NCBI GenBank assembly: GCA_040766325.1
Contig: JAXGQR010000009.1
Location: 62,001-126,000, forward strand
Reading direction: 5' to 3'
Length of the DNA: 64,000 nt
Source of the DNA: Dehalobacterium sp040766325
GTDB taxonomy: Bacteria > Bacillota > Dehalobacteriia > Dehalobacteriales > Dehalobacteriaceae
Shown: piece after piece, positions 52,243 through 59,887 of the stretch
How positions within the stretch are numbered: the stretch's first letter is position 1
Layout: each line of letters begins with the position of its first letter
Notes under the pieces: model-generated
Database searches by the model: none
The model's input: only the letters and a program-made list of their open reading frames with translations
What the model was told of the DNA's origin: nothing
Made by a program: the position numbers and the translations under genes

Positions 52243-52259
52243 TTATGACCAGGTTATAA
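52243..52259 (-). promoter_or_regulatory. Candidate FapR operator
   Basis: TTATAACCTGGTCATAA on the minus strand is a near-perfect palindrome resembling known FapR sites (TTAGTACCTGGTACTAA pattern: a CCTGG core flanked by T/A arms). It begins 4 bases downstream of the -10, where it would overlap the transcription start, and the first gene is fapR, so it is a good autoregulatory site. Confidence 0.72.
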
Positions 52260-52262
52260 TGT

Positions 52263-52291
52263 ATTATATTCTGAAGCAGCAAAGAATGCAA
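52263..52291 (-). promoter_or_regulatory. Promoter of the fapR-plsX-fab operon
   Basis: Minus-strand TTGCAT (52291-52286), 17-base spacer and TATAAT (52268-52263). The palindromic operator begins 4 bases downstream. Confidence 0.75.
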
Positions 52292-52292
52292 G

Positions 52293-52318
52293 AAAAAAAC
52301 GCGTACAAAATACGCGTT
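52293..52318 (-). terminator. Terminator of the pncB transcript
   Basis: Perfect stem AACGCGTA / TACGCGTT with a 5-base loop, followed by seven T on the minus strand. It ends pncB transcription before the fapR promoter region, which overlaps it. Confidence 0.85.
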
Positions 52319-52414
52319 AATCCGGTAAAAATCGATCAATTCATTTGCCGTCCCTTAATTTCTTGAATCATTCTCATGCTAAAGAAGCCTAATCTTCAAA
52401 AGTGGGGTCTTCCC

Positions 52415-53896
52415 TTAAACTTGAGAATGTTCATAAATCAAATCGTTTTTCAGCTTCCACAGATCTCTTGAGAGATTCACGTAATATTCATGGGGGTTTT
52501 CAAAGCGGAGAATCTCCGGCCAAAGGGTGTCCACCATCCGTGCGCAGTAAGCCTGAATCTCCTTAACTGTCGGCAGGTGATAGATGAGTTTTCCTCGGTC
52601 AAAGATCTGTACCATCATTTCTTGCCCATGAAAATTTTCCACTTTTCTTTTCTTCCAGGGAAATAAGGGATTAAATATTTCAAAAGGCTCCGAATTATCA
52701 ATGGTTTCATCTTCTAAGGTAATGATATCGGCAATTCCTTTACCCGTTTCATTATCATACAAGCGGAAAAGTTTTTTCGCACCGGGATCGGTAATCTTGC
52801 CTACATTATTGCTGATCTTCATTTTAGGAATGATGTGCCCGTTTTGCTCCACCGCACTCAATTTATATACTCCGCCAAAGACCGGGTCCGATTTTGCAGT
52901 AATCAGGCGTTCTCCCACGCCAAAGATATCAATAGGTGCATCCAAAAGAAGAAGTTCCCGAATAATGTCTTCATCCAAAGAACTGGAAACCATAATTTTA
53001 CAATCGGTAAGGCCGGCCTGATCTAGTTCCCGACGCACCATTTTGGCCAAATAGGAAAAGTCGCCGCTGTCAATGCGCACGGCCTTCAAACGATAACCAT
53101 GAGGGTTTAGCTCCTCCTGGGCCACTTTAATGGCATTAGGCAAGCCTGATTTTAAAACATTGTACGTATCAATTAAAAAAACACAGTTTTTGGGGTAGGT
53201 TCTGGCATAAGCCTGAAAAGCTTCCAGTTCCGAGGGAAATAGCTGCACCCAGCTATGAGCCATGGTCCCCGATGCAGGGATGTCAAACTTGTGAGCAGCT
53301 AAGGTACAAGAGGTCCCCACCGCACCGCCGATAAATGCTGCTCGGGCTCCGTAAATAGCTGCGTCCCCTCCTTGGGCTCTGCGTGCACCAAATTCTACAA
53401 TGTTGTGCCCGGAAGCAGCACGTACGATACGATTAGTTTTGGTGGCAATTAAGCTTTGATGGTTGATAATTAAAAGAAGCATGGTTTCGATAAATTGAGC
53501 TTGAATCACGGGACCACGCACTTTAACAATAGGCTCATTGGGGAAAACTGGGGTACCTTCCGGTACTGCCCAAACATCACAAACGAACTGGAAATTTTTT
53601 AAATAATCCAGAAATCTTTCCGAGAAGATACCTTGAGCACGCAAATAAGCAAGATCTTCTTCTGTAAATTTTAGATTGTCCAAGTAATCTATCAACTGCT
53701 CTAAGCCTGCAGCGATGGCAAATCCTCCGTTATCCGGCACCTTGCGGAAAAACATATCAAAATAGGCAATCTGATCAGCCAAGCCGTTTTCTAAATAACC
53801 ATTGGCCATGGTAATCTCATAGAAATCCGTGAGCAGTGTTCGCTTCCGGCATGAGCTGTCTTTTTGCCTGAAATCATGTAAATCTGAATTGGTCAT
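52415..53896 (-). CDS. pncB: Nicotinate phosphoribosyltransferase
   Basis: A 493-aa enzyme for NAD salvage from nicotinate and PRPP. LTDFYEITMANGYLENG at the start, EFGARRAQGGDAAIYGARAAFIGG, and the His in GTMAHSWVQLFPSELEAF are characteristic. GGAGG lies before the ATG. No other NAD gene is adjacent. Confidence 0.95.
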   Translation of the reverse strand: MTNSDLHDFRQKDSSCRKRTLLTDFYEITMANGYLENGLADQIAYFDMFFRKVPDNGGFAIAAGLEQLIDYLDNLKFTEEDLAYLRAQGIFSERFLDYLKNFQFVCDVWAVPEGTPVFPNEPIVKVRGPVIQAQFIETMLLLIINHQSLIATKTNRIVRAASGHNIVEFGARRAQGGDAAIYGARAAFIGGAVGTSCTLAAHKFDIPASGTMAHSWVQLFPSELEAFQAYARTYPKNCVFLIDTYNVLKSGLPNAIKVAQEELNPHGYRLKAVRIDSGDFSYLAKMVRRELDQAGLTDCKIMVSSSLDEDIIRELLLLDAPIDIFGVGERLITAKSDPVFGGVYKLSAVEQNGHIIPKMKISNNVGKITDPGAKKLFRLYDNETGKGIADIITLEDETIDNSEPFEIFNPLFPWKKRKVENFHGQEMMVQIFDRGKLIYHLPTVKEIQAYCARMVDTLWPEILRFENPHEYYVNLSRDLWKLKNDLIYEHSQV

Positions 53897-54092
53897 AACC
53901 TACCTCCAACAACACTTTTTCTGATTTTACCACATATCCGGTTAGATAAGCAAAATTTTCTAGTTATTTCTTCAGAATTCTCAAAACATAATTCTTGGAA
54001 AAACCCCTTTAAGGAAACTCACAAAAATGAACCCTATTAGCATTCGGCAAAGGAAAACAATGTCCTGCATCAAGCACCCAGCACTAATAAGC

Positions 54093-54140
54093 AAAAAAGA
54101 TCCTCATCAACCCATACCCTGAGGCATGTTGACAAGGATC
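54093..54140 (-). terminator. Terminator after the DNA alkylation repair gene
   Basis: GATCCTTGTCAAC and GTTGATGAGGATC pair with a long GC-containing loop and are followed by TTTTTT on the minus strand. Nothing else is seen in 53897-54092. Confidence 0.75.
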
Positions 54141-54148
54141 ATGGCTTT

Positions 54149-54862
54149 TTAGATTAGCCCTTTTAAAAACCTTTGACGCAGTTCAGGTTCAAATTTTTCA
54201 ATGGCATAACGGAGCATGGTCCGAGGCATATCCTGATAATGATCAGTTAAGAAATCAACGGCCGTCACAAAATCTCGTTTGCCCACTTCCCTTAACATCC
54301 ATCCTACTGCTTTGTGGATGAGATCATGAGGATGATCTAAGAAGATTTTTGCTAGGGCTAAAGTATCCTGAAAGGAGTTATTCTTAATGAAATAAAAGGT
54401 GGCAATGATTGCCGTTCTTTGTTTCCAAAGTTCCTGGGACCGAGCAAGATCATATAATATTTTCTTATCTTTGTGCAAGAGATAAGAACCGAGAATTTTA
54501 TCCGCAGAGGCGTCCACCAGATCCCAATTATTAACAAAGGGTAAGTGCTTCAGATAAAAATCCACCAACTCTTTGTGCTTTTCTTCCTCCCGGGCTTGGG
54601 CATATTTTTCAACCAAAATCAAAAGGGCCGTCATACGGTATTCGTGAATCGGGTCCTTTAACAAGGTTCCCAGCTCTTTTAAGCTAATCTCTTGATAATA
54701 TTTTCGGGCTACTTTCCTTTGATGGGGCACGGTAACGCCAATAAATACATCCCCTTCCCCATATTCACCGGCTCCGGTTTTGAAAAATCGGGGATAAAAT
54801 GAGGCCTTTTCAGGATTGATATATTGATTTAACTCAGCTTTAATCTTTTGGCAAATACTCAT
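54149..54862 (-). CDS. DNA alkylation repair protein of the AlkD/HEAT-like family
   Basis: A 237-aa all-helical protein of HEAT-like repeats. PHQRKVARKYYQEISL, the central VDASADKILGSYLL, and the C-terminal AVGWMLREVGKRD and MLRYAIEKF match the AlkD-type glycosylase family, which removes 3-methyl or bulky 7-alkylpurines. GAGG before the ATG. Lies 92 bases after the fused acyl-CoA synthetase gene and may be co-transcribed. Confidence 0.85.
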   Translation of the reverse strand: MSICQKIKAELNQYINPEKASFYPRFFKTGAGEYGEGDVFIGVTVPHQRKVARKYYQEISLKELGTLLKDPIHEYRMTALLILVEKYAQAREEEKHKELVDFYLKHLPFVNNWDLVDASADKILGSYLLHKDKKILYDLARSQELWKQRTAIIATFYFIKNNSFQDTLALAKIFLDHPHDLIHKAVGWMLREVGKRDFVTAVDFLTDHYQDMPRTMLRYAIEKFEPELRQRFLKGLI

Positions 54863-54954
54863 AATCTCACCTCACAAGATCTCTTGATGGTGTCAAGGTG
54901 CGTATGTGTTTAAGTACCTTTAAAAGAAGTCCCATTCACTCAAGTCTTCATGGT

Positions 54955-57486
54955 TCAAACGGAAACACACTCATTGTTGGAACGCAATTTAAGTTTCTCC
55001 ACTGCTTGCTCCCGCATTTTATATTTCATAATTTTCCCTGCCGCATTCATGGGAAATTCTGTAACAAATTCTACATAGCGAGGCGTTTTATGTTTGGCCA
55101 GATGAGATCGGATATATTCTTTAAGTTCATCGGCGGTAAGGTTTTCCCCTTCCTTGAGAATCACACAGGCCATAATCTCTTCACCATAATCTTTGTCCGG
55201 CACCCCGATTACTTGCACATCCCTCACCTGGGGATGAGTATAAATAAAATCCTCAATCTCTTTGGGATAGATATTCTCCCCACCCCGAATGATCATATCC
55301 TTGATCCGTCCGGTAATTTTATAGTAACCATTCTCATCCCGGCGGGCAAGATCACCGGTATGCAGCCATCCGTCTTCATCGATGGCGGCTTTCGTAGCTT
55401 CAGGCATTTTGTAATAACCTTTCATGATATTGTAGCCGCGGGCGACAAATTCCCCATCCACATTATCCGGCAAATCCTCTCCCGTCTCAGGATCAACAAT
55501 CTTGCACTCTACCCCGGGCAAAGCTCGCCCCACAGTGTTAACACGCAGTTCAATGGAATCATCCACCCGGCTTTGGGTACATCCCGGGGAAGACTCCGTT
55601 TGACCAAAAACAATGGTGATCTCCTTCATATTCATCTTATCTACCACATCCTGCATCACCTTAACAGGACAAGGACTTCCGGCCATGATGCCTGTTCTCA
55701 TATGGGAGAAATCGGTCTTGGCAAAATCCTCATGTCCCATCATCGCAATAAACATCGTGGGCACCCCATGACAGCTGGTAATTTTCTCTTTATTGATGCA
55801 TTCCAGAGCTAGCTTGGGCGAAAAAGCCGGGATGGGACAAATGGTCGTCCCATGGGTCATAGCCGCAGTCATGGCCAAAACCATACCAAAGCAATGGAAC
55901 ATGGGTACATGAAGCAGCAAACGGTCCGCTGTGGAAAGATCCATGCAATCACCAATCGTTTTACCGTTATTCACCACATTATAGTGGGTAAGCATAACCC
56001 CTTTGGGAAAACCGGTTGTGCCGGAGGTATACTGCATGTTGCAAACATCATTTCTATGAATGGCCTGGGCATAACGGTGTACAGTATCCTGAGATACATT
56101 TTCCGCGAGGGCAATGGCTTCATCCCAAGACAGACAGCCCTTTTGCTTGGACTCAATAGTGACAATATTGCGTAGGAAAGGCAGCCTTTTTAAATGTAAG
56201 GGTTCTCCGGGCCGGGCATTTTCCAGCTCCGGACACAGTTCTTTGATGATTCCCACATAATCCGAATCCTTATGGCCATCGATCATAACCAAAGTATGGG
56301 TATCGGACTGGCGCAATAAATACTCCGCTTCATAAATCTTATAAGCCGTGTTGACGGTAACAAGAACTGCTCCGATTTTAGTGGTGGCCCAAAAGGTAAT
56401 AAACCATTGAGGTACATTCGTGGCCCAAATGGCTACATGATCCCCCGGTCGCACCCCCATAGCAATTAAAGATCTGGCAAAGGTATCCACATCATCCCTG
56501 AATTGAGCATAAGTTCTCGTATAATCCAAGGTGGTATAGCGAAATGCGTATTGATGGGGGAATTCTTCTACCATCCGATCCAAAACCTGCGGGAAGGTTA
56601 GATCAATCAAGGCGTCCTTCTGCCAAACATATTTCCCGGTTTTGGCATTGTTATCGAAGAGATGACTTTTTTTTATATCCTTTTCCCGAAAACGGTTCAT
56701 ATAGTTGGCAAAATTGGGGAAAACAACTCCGGCATCACTTAGCTCAGGGGCCCAACGTTTAACCCATTCCAAAGATACATAACCTTCATAATTAATGGAA
56801 CGTAGAGCTAAAAGCATGTCTTCGATAGGCATATCCCCCTCTCCCATCATACGATAGGAAATCTTGCCATTCTCCACTACAGAATCTTTGGTGTGTACGT
56901 ATTTGATATAAGCACCTAGGTTCTGTACCGTTTTTTCCGGTTCTTCTCCGGCAAAGCGATAGGGATGATGCATATCCCAAAGCGCAGCCACCGCATCGCT
57001 GGCTGCATCATCAAGTAGTTTGCACAAACGGGAGGTATCTGTATAGACACCGTTGGTTTCAACCAACAAAGTGACGCCTTTTTCTTCCGCAAAGGGGATC
57101 AGGGCCCGTAGAGCATCAAGGACAACCTGATCGTCCACTTCTCCGGTAACGTGAGGTTCCAGATCGGCAAGAATCCGAATATAAGGAGTGCCCAGCTTAG
57201 CCGCCAGTTCAATATATTGTAAAATCTCTTCATGGTTTTGTTGGGCCTTTTCTTTAAATCTTAAACAACATCCCGAAGAAATACAAGGAATCTCCAGTTG
57301 TAAATCGGCAAGTTTTTTTACCGTTTGCGGTATCTGATCATCTGTAAAGGGTTGAGCACGCACGGCAAAAATCTCGTTACCCAAGCCGCGAATTTCAATG
57401 CCGTTAAAACCAACGTCCTTAGCCATAGAATAAATATCTGTCCAACTAAAATCAGGACAACCCAGTGTTGAAAAAGCAATTTTCAT
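54955..57486 (-). CDS. Fusion: sugar-phosphate isomerase-like TIM barrel + acyl-CoA synthetase
   Basis: An 843-aa two-domain protein. Residues 1-270 are an AP-endonuclease-2/xylose isomerase-like TIM barrel with metal-ligand candidates Glu143, Asp171, His174, His198 and Glu240. Residues about 295-840 are a complete adenylate-forming acyl-CoA synthetase: P-loop MQYTSGTTGFPKGVMLTH (about 485-501), FGQTESSPGCTQ, YKITGRIKDMIIRGGENIYP and the C-terminal catalytic Lys near NAAGKIMKYKM. The ligase resembles medium/long-chain enzymes; the acid is unknown. The join is a short linker with no start signal. It is preceded by a leucine T-box, so expression should rise when Leu-tRNA is uncharged. Confidence 0.88.
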   Translation of the reverse strand: MKIAFSTLGCPDFSWTDIYSMAKDVGFNGIEIRGLGNEIFAVRAQPFTDDQIPQTVKKLADLQLEIPCISSGCCLRFKEKAQQNHEEILQYIELAAKLGTPYIRILADLEPHVTGEVDDQVVLDALRALIPFAEEKGVTLLVETNGVYTDTSRLCKLLDDAASDAVAALWDMHHPYRFAGEEPEKTVQNLGAYIKYVHTKDSVVENGKISYRMMGEGDMPIEDMLLALRSINYEGYVSLEWVKRWAPELSDAGVVFPNFANYMNRFREKDIKKSHLFDNNAKTGKYVWQKDALIDLTFPQVLDRMVEEFPHQYAFRYTTLDYTRTYAQFRDDVDTFARSLIAMGVRPGDHVAIWATNVPQWFITFWATTKIGAVLVTVNTAYKIYEAEYLLRQSDTHTLVMIDGHKDSDYVGIIKELCPELENARPGEPLHLKRLPFLRNIVTIESKQKGCLSWDEAIALAENVSQDTVHRYAQAIHRNDVCNMQYTSGTTGFPKGVMLTHYNVVNNGKTIGDCMDLSTADRLLLHVPMFHCFGMVLAMTAAMTHGTTICPIPAFSPKLALECINKEKITSCHGVPTMFIAMMGHEDFAKTDFSHMRTGIMAGSPCPVKVMQDVVDKMNMKEITIVFGQTESSPGCTQSRVDDSIELRVNTVGRALPGVECKIVDPETGEDLPDNVDGEFVARGYNIMKGYYKMPEATKAAIDEDGWLHTGDLARRDENGYYKITGRIKDMIIRGGENIYPKEIEDFIYTHPQVRDVQVIGVPDKDYGEEIMACVILKEGENLTADELKEYIRSHLAKHKTPRYVEFVTEFPMNAAGKIMKYKMREQAVEKLKLRSNNECVSV

Positions 57487-57544
57487 TTTATATTTTCCTC
57501 CTTCAGTCTCAATGTTAAAAATAGTTCACATGTCCGGTGTAAAT

Positions 57545-57835
57545 AAAAAAAGCCTTCATCTCAAAACAACTTGTTTGAGACGAAAGCTTTAACTTCCGCG
57601 GTACCACTCTTTTTGGTATAAAAATACCCACTCTGAGGCATCAGTCAAAATAACGAATGCCCTCTCATGATAACGGTGAGAATCCCGTTCATACCTACTT
57701 GCTTTCCGCCGAAAAGCAGAAAACTTTCAGCTGACTGCTCAAGGGCGAGTTCACTGATTGCTCCGGGCACTGTTTTTCAGCAAACAACAGCTCTCTGAAG
57801 CCACGTTCCGCATCGTGTTTTCCCTGTCATAGCAT
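57545..57835 (-). promoter_or_regulatory. T-box leader, predicted leucine specificity
   Basis: The hallmark T-box AAGAGTGGTACCGCGG lies at 57611-57596 on the minus strand. Upstream is the Stem I AG-bulge region CAGAGAGC and the specifier context GTGAA-CTC-GCC, with CTC at 57749-57747, a leucine codon. The UGGU bulge would pair with tRNA ending ACCA, fitting the A discriminator of tRNA-Leu. A terminator stem with T7 (57592-57548) follows. T-boxes normally precede aminoacyl-tRNA synthetase or amino acid genes; here the next gene is the isomerase/acyl-CoA synthetase fusion. Confidence 0.92.
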
Positions 57836-57852
57836 TTAACCGATTGGAACTT

Positions 57853-57881
57853 AATTTATCAAATTTTATTCATCTTGTCAA
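57853..57881 (-). promoter_or_regulatory. Promoter of the T-box transcript
   Basis: Minus-strand TTGACA (57881-57876), 17 bases and TAAATT (57858-57853), just upstream of the T-box Stem I. Confidence 0.72.
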
Positions 57882-57985
57882 TAGATTAACTAATTTTTAT
57901 CAATTTTTTGTTGTTAGCTTCTTGGGAGATTTTCCGTTAACCATGAGGCTTGAAGATAGAATCATGACTCTTTTGAGCATGTTTC

Positions 57986-58014
57986 TTGCATTTATTTTCT
58001 TTTCATGTTATAAT
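57986..58014 (+). promoter_or_regulatory. Promoter of the second c-di-AMP riboswitch
   Basis: TTGCAT (57986-57991), 17 bases and TATAAT (58009-58014), about 65-70 bases upstream of the aptamer. Confidence 0.75.
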
Positions 58015-58085
58015 TATAAAACAAATTTCACAAATTCTTTTCTGGTAATCATCAATTCACTTCACAAAATCATATCAATCCTCAT

Positions 58086-58195
58086 TCGCTGAGTTCTTGA
58101 AAAAGAAACGGGGGAACCATCACTGGGGTGAATCCTCATTAAGAGGTAGGGCGACACTTTTAGCCCGAATCCGTCAGCTAACTTCGTAAGCGTAG
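58086..58195 (+). promoter_or_regulatory. c-di-AMP riboswitch (ydaO/yuaA) upstream of glutamate 2,3-aminomutase
   Basis: Conserved blocks in order: GCTGAG, ACGGGGGAACCAT, GGGGTGAATCC, GGTAGGGCGA, GCCCGAATCCGTCAGCTAAC and TTCGTAAGCG. The pattern matches the aptamer at 8310-8440 and the ydaO family. A terminator follows and then the eam gene. High c-di-AMP should reduce beta-glutamate production. Confidence 0.9.
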
Positions 58196-58244
58196 AAAGG
58201 GAGGAGTTAAAGGATAGTATTGCTATCTTTAGATTACCCTTTTT

Positions 58245-58280
58245 GCTTCGGTCTTGGCTGCCGAAGCATTTATTTTTTCT
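58245..58280 (+). terminator. Expression-platform terminator before eam
   Basis: GCTTCGG and CCGAAGC pair around a 9-base loop and are followed by ATTTATTTTTTCTTT. A shorter hairpin (GATAG/CTATC) lies just before. The gene starts 100 bases further on. Confidence 0.72.
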
Positions 58281-58380
58281 TTCAATTGGTTTATTATGGT
58301 GCTTATGTTTGGAAAAGGATTCAATTGATTTATTTTGATAAACTTTTTTATCAATAATTGTTATGAAGGAGGCGTTTCAT

Positions 58381-59715
58381 GTGTTAATCGAAAGTACAAA
58401 GCAACGTGAATTTAGTTTACGGGAAAAAAGGGAAATATCTTTGGAACGTGCAGCTGAACTTAAGCATAAGATTGATGATTATCTAGAAAAAAAACCTCTC
58501 ATTAAGACCGGTTTCGAAATGTCGGAAATCTTAGCTAGCAATAAAGAAAAAATTCTGGCTTACTTCAAGGCTACAGAAGAAGACTGGAATAATTGGCATT
58601 GGCAAATGTCCCATCGCATAACTGATGTGCATGTTTTGTCCCAAATCATGGGCATTGATAAAGAACGTCTATCGGGGATCGAACAAGTCGGCGAGCAGTA
58701 TCGTTGGGCGATTTCTCCATATTATGTTTCCCTGATCAGACCATTTTCACTTGAGGATCCTATCATGCGCCAGTCAGTGCCCTCTGTTGAGGAATTAGAT
58801 GAATTAGGCGAAGATGACCCCATGGCTGAAGAGTTTACTTCACCGGCACCTTGTATTACCCGGCGTTATCCGGATCGCTTGATCATTAACGTCACCAATC
58901 AGTGCGGCATGTATTGTCGTCATTGTCAAAGACGCCGCAATATCGGTGAGGTGGATAAAAACCAGACCAAGGCCAACCTGCAGGCAGCTTTGGACTATAT
59001 CAGAAAAAATCATGAAATTCGCGATGTATTAATCACCGGTGGTGACGCTTTGCTCTTAAGCGATAGCCAATTAGACTGGCTCCTTTCTGAGCTGGATCAG
59101 ATGAGTCATGTGGAGATCAAACGCATCGGCACCCGCACCCCGGTAACATTGCCTCAGCGCATTACACCGGAACTATGCGCCGTGCTTAAGAAATATCCTC
59201 CAATCTATATCAATACCCAGTTTAACCATCCCCGAGAAATCACTCCGGAAAGTAAGCGTGCCTGTGATCTGCTGGTAGAAGCAGGCGTGATATTAGGAAA
59301 CCAGGCAGTTCTTCTGAAAGGCATTAACAATGATCCTCATATTATGAAAAAAATGAATCAAGAATTGTTAAAAATCAGAGTGCGACCCTATTATATCTTT
59401 CATGCCAAAGCCGTAAAAGGCACAAAACATTTTATTACTACGGTAGATGAAGGGTTGGAAATTATCAAAAAATTACGGGGATTCACTTCCGGCCTGGCAG
59501 TGCCCACTTATATTATTAATAGCCCTTATGGTTACGGAAAAATACCCCTCTTACCCACCTATGTCCAGAAATACAACGGATATCGGGTTCGTCTGCGCAA
59601 TTGGGAAAACCGAGAAAATGAATACCCCTTCTTCCCGAAGCAGAATACAAACACAGAATTAAACCGCCGCAACATGATCATGTTAGCGTTTTTAAAAATC
59701 ATGATAAAAATATAA
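58381..59715 (+). CDS. eam: Glutamate 2,3-aminomutase
   Basis: A 444-aa radical SAM, PLP enzyme converting L-glutamate to beta-glutamate, a compatible solute. Cluster cysteines Cys175, Cys179 and Cys182 are in CGMYCRHCQRRRNIGE, and the PLP Lys387 is in YGYGK. Lysine 2,3-aminomutase has Asp residues 44 and 7 positions before its PLP lysine to hold the substrate's amino group. Here those positions are Lys343 and Asn380, the pair known from glutamate 2,3-aminomutase, which bind the side-chain carboxylate. The start is GTG with AAGGAGG 8 bases upstream; an ATG further up would include that site. A c-di-AMP riboswitch precedes it. Confidence 0.92.
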   Translation: MLIESTKQREFSLREKREISLERAAELKHKIDDYLEKKPLIKTGFEMSEILASNKEKILAYFKATEEDWNNWHWQMSHRITDVHVLSQIMGIDKERLSGIEQVGEQYRWAISPYYVSLIRPFSLEDPIMRQSVPSVEELDELGEDDPMAEEFTSPAPCITRRYPDRLIINVTNQCGMYCRHCQRRRNIGEVDKNQTKANLQAALDYIRKNHEIRDVLITGGDALLLSDSQLDWLLSELDQMSHVEIKRIGTRTPVTLPQRITPELCAVLKKYPPIYINTQFNHPREITPESKRACDLLVEAGVILGNQAVLLKGINNDPHIMKKMNQELLKIRVRPYYIFHAKAVKGTKHFITTVDEGLEIIKKLRGFTSGLAVPTYIINSPYGYGKIPLLPTYVQKYNGYRVRLRNWENRENEYPFFPKQNTNTELNRRNMIMLAFLKIMIKI

Positions 59716-59733
59716 CAAGGAGGTTGGGTATTA

Positions 59734-59868
59734 ATGTATGCAGTATTTTAATTTTGTTCTATTTGATGTTTAGGGTTAGGAATATACTCCTTTGTTTTAT
59801 TTGTTAAATTAGCTACAAGAGGCATCACGGCTTTGGATATCTATATTGAAAAAAACAGGCATAGTTAA
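59734..59868 (+). pseudogene. Frame-broken small membrane peptide gene after eam
   Basis: AAGGAGG precedes ATG 59734. The reading MYAVF stops, but shifting frame for a short stretch (NFVLFDV) and back gives LGLGIYSFVLFVKLATRG and ITALDIYIEKNRHS before TAA, a 44-aa hydrophobic peptide. Two homopolymer T indels (one extra, one missing) would restore it. No known family. It may be a decayed accessory protein of the aminomutase or a sequencing effect. Confidence 0.4.
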
Positions 59869-59887
59869 TTTTATTATTTAAAACGCA

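Noticed and set aside
57844..58092. 82-aa plus-strand reading frame between the T-box and riboswitch
   Set aside because: It is AT-rich, lacks a ribosome site, overlaps two promoters and enters the aptamer.
58381..59715. Lysine 2,3-aminomutase as identity
   Set aside because: The two Asp residues that bind lysine are replaced by Lys and Asn as in glutamate 2,3-aminomutase.
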